A DNA stretch of 14,020 bases from positions 1-14,020 of the forward strand of contig JALTPW010000130.1 in the NCBI GenBank assembly GCA_026999335.1. The letters run 5' to 3'. This DNA comes from Chromatiales bacterium (lineage in GTDB: Bacteria > Pseudomonadota > Gammaproteobacteria > SZUA-152). The notes under the pieces were generated by a model. The model made no database searches. It had not been told where the DNA came from and was given only the letters and a program-made list of their open reading frames with translations. Below, in pieces: positions 11,204 to 14,020 of this stretch (position 1 is the stretch's first letter; every line of letters starts with the position of its first letter). Made by a program: the position numbers and the translations under genes.

Positions 11204-13939
11204 GTGAGTTATTTTGATATCGACCTGCTGCCCTCCGGGCATCTGCACGGCTTTGCGTCGGCCGCAACCGACACAACAACTGACACACCGGAAAACACGA
11301 GGCAAATCACCGCCATCGAGCAGGCGTTTTTGCGCGGCGTGGGTGAAGGCCTGTTTTCGCTCGCAGCCACAAAAAGTAGTGCGGGTCTCTCCCCATCACT
11401 GCAATACTGGCGCAATTTTGCCAGCCAATATCTGAGTGAACGCTGCCTGCTGGCCCCGGCAGACCCTCAACGACCGGATCCCATCGAGCCCTTCACGGAC
11501 GGCGAAACCACGCCCCTGTTGCTGAGCGCTCCACCCATGCGCGGAGCCGAGTATCTCTCCGCTGCGGTATTGCAAGACCTCCGCAGCCTGCTGGACAACT
11601 GGGTCTGCGAACAGATTCAGGCCTTCGGCGGACTCGATGCCTTGCTTGCCAAAAAGGCGCCGCGCTGGCATCAGGTGGGCCGTGTCTGTTTTCATCTGGC
11701 GGAAAACAAAAATGACCCGGATTACCCCTTCGCCTTCATGGCGACCTATGCCCCTGAACTTTCGGCACAGGGCCGCATCCGCCACCAACCACTCAGTCGC
11801 GCCTTGCAGGAATACGCGGGGGCGAAAAACAAAAAGGCATTGATCCGCCTGCTGTCACCGGTACAGCTGGCCGCAGAATCCAGTCCCGTGATCAAGGCGC
11901 TGGTTGACAACGGCGACCTCTATCACCCGCTGGCCTGGACACCCGCTGAGGCGTACGCATTCCTCAAGGATGCTGCGCTGTACGAGCAATGCGGCGTGGT
12001 GGTTCGGCTGCCGAACTGGTGGAAAAAACGCAGCCGGCCGCGTGTCGGCGTCACCATTGGTGAGGGCAAAAAGAAGAACTTCAACGCCGACTCGCTACTC
12101 GATTTCAAACTCCATATCGCCCTCGGTGACGAAAAACTCAGCAAGGCTGAGTTGAAAAAACTGCTGGCGGCGGAAAATGGCCTCACCTTTATCAAAGGCC
12201 AGTGGATCGAAGTGGATCAAGAGAAACTGAGTGAGGCCCTGGCCCACTGGAAAACGGTGGAAGCAGAGGCCGGCATGGACGGACTCACCTTTGCAGAGGG
12301 AATGCGCCTGCTGGCCGGCGCGCCCGCCGACCTGGGCCACGACGAAATCGAAGAAAGCCGCGAATGGTCGTTTGTCCAGCCCGGCAAGTGGCTTTCTTTG
12401 CAACTGGAGGCGTTACGCTCACCTACCCAGATGAAGGCCGCCAATCCCGGCAACACCCTCAAGGCGTCGCTCCGTCCCTATCAACAGGCAGGGGTGAACT
12501 GGCTGCAATTACTCTCCCGGCTTGGCTTGGGGGCCTGTCTGGCGGATGACATGGGTCTGGGGAAAACTATGCAGATCATCGCCTTGCTGCTGGTCGAGAA
12601 AAAACGCCTGCGTGAGCACCCCGCCCTGCTGATACTGCCCGCTTCCCTGCTGGCCAACTGGCAAACCGAGCTGGCGCGTTTTGCCCCCTCGCTGCGCTGC
12701 CTGTTTCTGCACAGCTCCCAATTCACCCAAAAATCCAGCAAAAAGTCCCATAAAAAATCTAATAAAAACCCGATGGCGGCCCTGGCCGATGATCCCGCGG
12801 CCCTGAAAGACATCGACCTCGTGTTGACCACCTATGGCACATTGATGCGCCAGGAGTGGCTGCAACAACGGCACTGGCAACTGCTGGTGCTGGATGAGGC
12901 CCAAGCAATCAAAAATCCGGCCTCCCGACAAACCAAGGCCGTCAAACAGATCAAGGCCGCATCACGCATCGCACTGACAGGGACACCGATAGAAAACCGC
13001 CTCTCTGACCTCTGGTCGCTGTTCGATTTTCTCAACCCCGGTCTGCTGGGATCGGCCAAACGCTTTAAAGGGTTCGTGAAATCGCTCGCCGAGCGCGAAC
13101 ACGATCAATATGCACCACTGCGCAACCTGGTCAGCCCCTACATCCTGCGTCGGATGAAAACAGACCGTTCCATCATCAGCGATCTGCCGGAAAAAACCGA
13201 ACTCTCCGCCTACTGCGGCCTGAGCAAACCCCAGGCGGCCTTATATCAACAGACCGTCACCGAGCTGGCGCAGGCCCTCGAAAATCTGGATGGCATGAAA
13301 CGCCGCGGTCTGGTGCTCGCCTACCTGATACGCTTTAAACAGATCTGCAATCACCCTTCGCAGCTGCTGGGCGATGGTGAATACAATCCCAAACAGAGCG
13401 GCAAGTTCCAGCGCCTGGCAGCGCTTTGTGAAGAGATCGCCTCGCGCCAGGAAAAGCTGTTGGTGTTTACTCAGTTCCGTGAAATGACCGCGCCGCTGGC
13501 CGATTTTCTAGCCCTGCAATTTGGCCAGCCAGGCCTGGTACTGCACGGCGGCACCCCGATCAAACAACGGCAAAAACGGGTCGAACGCTTCCAGGACGAG
13601 GCCGGGCCGCCCTTTTTTATTCTTTCCCTCAAGGCGGGCGGCACCGGCCTCAATCTGACCCAGGCTTCACACGTCATCCACTTTGACCGCTGGTGGAATC
13701 CCGCCGTGGAAAACCAGGCTACGGATCGCGCCTTTCGCATCGGCCAGAAAAAAAATGTACTGGTGCATAAGTTCGTCTGTCAGGGGACAATAGAAGAGAA
13801 AATAGATGCCTTGATCAATGAGAAAACGGCCCTCGCCACGGATATTCTGGAGGGCGGCGCTGAGACATTGCTGACCGAGATGGATAATGACACGCTGATT
13901 GATCTGGTTTCACTCGACATTGAAAAGAGTCGGGTTTGA
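11204..13939 (+). CDS. Snf2-family DEAD/DEAH-box helicase/ATPase
   Basis: A 911-residue double-stranded-DNA translocase-type ATPase. The N-terminal 400 residues include the bacterial SNF2-helicase-associated region, seen as DSLLDFKLHIALGDEKLS (296-313) and LTFIKGQWIEVD (327-338). The motor follows: LRPYQQAGVNWL (423-434), Walker A ADDMGLGKT (447-455), Walker B VLDEAQAIKN (562-571), LTGTPIENRL (591-600), SLKAGGTGLNLTQ (808-820) and QATDRAFRIGQ (838-848). All motifs are intact. Between motifs Ia and II there is a Lys/Ser-rich insert (about 507-522). GTG 11204 is the preferred start because GAGG (11193-11196) is seven bases before it; TTG 11198 is too close. Such proteins often have a SWIM zinc-finger protein encoded beside them, which may be the gene starting at 14011. 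The likely role is remodelling protein-DNA complexes in repair or transcription, but it is not defined. Confidence 0.93.
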   Translation: MSYFDIDLLPSGHLHGFASAATDTTTDTPENTRQITAIEQAFLRGVGEGLFSLAATKSSAGLSPSLQYWRNFASQYLSERCLLAPADPQRPDPIEPFTDGETTPLLLSAPPMRGAEYLSAAVLQDLRSLLDNWVCEQIQAFGGLDALLAKKAPRWHQVGRVCFHLAENKNDPDYPFAFMATYAPELSAQGRIRHQPLSRALQEYAGAKNKKALIRLLSPVQLAAESSPVIKALVDNGDLYHPLAWTPAEAYAFLKDAALYEQCGVVVRLPNWWKKRSRPRVGVTIGEGKKKNFNADSLLDFKLHIALGDEKLSKAELKKLLAAENGLTFIKGQWIEVDQEKLSEALAHWKTVEAEAGMDGLTFAEGMRLLAGAPADLGHDEIEESREWSFVQPGKWLSLQLEALRSPTQMKAANPGNTLKASLRPYQQAGVNWLQLLSRLGLGACLADDMGLGKTMQIIALLLVEKKRLREHPALLILPASLLANWQTELARFAPSLRCLFLHSSQFTQKSSKKSHKKSNKNPMAALADDPAALKDIDLVLTTYGTLMRQEWLQQRHWQLLVLDEAQAIKNPASRQTKAVKQIKAASRIALTGTPIENRLSDLWSLFDFLNPGLLGSAKRFKGFVKSLAEREHDQYAPLRNLVSPYILRRMKTDRSIISDLPEKTELSAYCGLSKPQAALYQQTVTELAQALENLDGMKRRGLVLAYLIRFKQICNHPSQLLGDGEYNPKQSGKFQRLAALCEEIASRQEKLLVFTQFREMTAPLADFLALQFGQPGLVLHGGTPIKQRQKRVERFQDEAGPPFFILSLKAGGTGLNLTQASHVIHFDRWWNPAVENQATDRAFRIGQKKNVLVHKFVCQGTIEEKIDALINEKTALATDILEGGAETLLTEMDNDTLIDLVSLDIEKSRV

Positions 13940-14010
13940 TACCTATTTGATATCTAAATGGTAACCACTTATCACCATGGAGAACATGAAATGTTGAAAG
14001 GTAATAGTGA

Positions 14011-14020
14011 ATGAGCACAT
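14011..14020 (+). CDS. Possible start of the next gene, cut by the window end
   Basis: ATG AGC ACA begins at 14011, nine bases after AAAGG (13997-14001) and 71 bases after the helicase stop. Only three codons are visible, so the product cannot be named. From the usual neighbourhood of this helicase type a SWIM zinc-finger protein would be the first guess. Confidence 0.3.

Overview
The window reads as chromosomal DNA of a gammaproteobacterium with moderately high G+C. The basis is protein resemblance judged from memory: a YciK-type short-chain dehydrogenase, an S-methyl-5'-thioinosine phosphorylase of the Pseudomonas PA3004 type, a gammaproteobacterial-style Hpt, UbiT (YhbT), an Aas-like acyl-ACP synthetase and Pseudomonas-like GTAG REP repeats. 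No database search was possible, so the genus is not assigned.

Layout. 105-1723 (+): an HpnD-like squalene/phytoene synthase homologue, then a YciK-like SDR. 1816-4602 (-): a large soluble hybrid-input histidine kinase (four PAS, GAF, HisKA, HATPase), convergent with the SDR. 4700-6405 (-): a compact cluster of a DsrE-family protein, Hpt and thioinosine phosphorylase. 6512-7591 (-): an MscS-type channel. 7765-8295 (+): UbiT, divergent from the channel across a promoter region carrying three 12-bp tandem repeats. 8296-8930: a gene-poor island rich in hairpins, including two related CTAAAG-loop hairpins that resemble ends of IS200/IS605-type elements, and an AT-rich, unusually structured patch. 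8931-10448 (-): an AMP-forming acyl-ACP/acyl-CoA synthetase. 10449-11203: a long divergent intergenic region with three REP-like units, a -10 box preceded by a palindrome, and a structured leader with a possible 18-codon upstream ORF. 11204-13939 (+): a Snf2-family helicase. The first codons of a further gene may lie at 14011.

How the genes work together. The clearest functional unit is thioinosine phosphorylase plus Hpt. The first would release hypoxanthine from methylthioinosine, a polyamine-synthesis by-product after deamination, and the second would convert hypoxanthine to IMP. The DsrE protein upstream in the same cluster has no obvious role in that pathway.

The most striking protein-level observation is that both genes of the first pair have lost canonical catalytic residues while remaining full length and intact. 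The HpnD-like protein lacks the first Asp of both DxxxD motifs. The SDR has YxxxH in place of YxxxK and lacks the usual Ser. The most striking non-coding observations are the hairpin island at 8300-8770 and the helicase leader. I see no complete transposase, CRISPR array, tRNA or rRNA.
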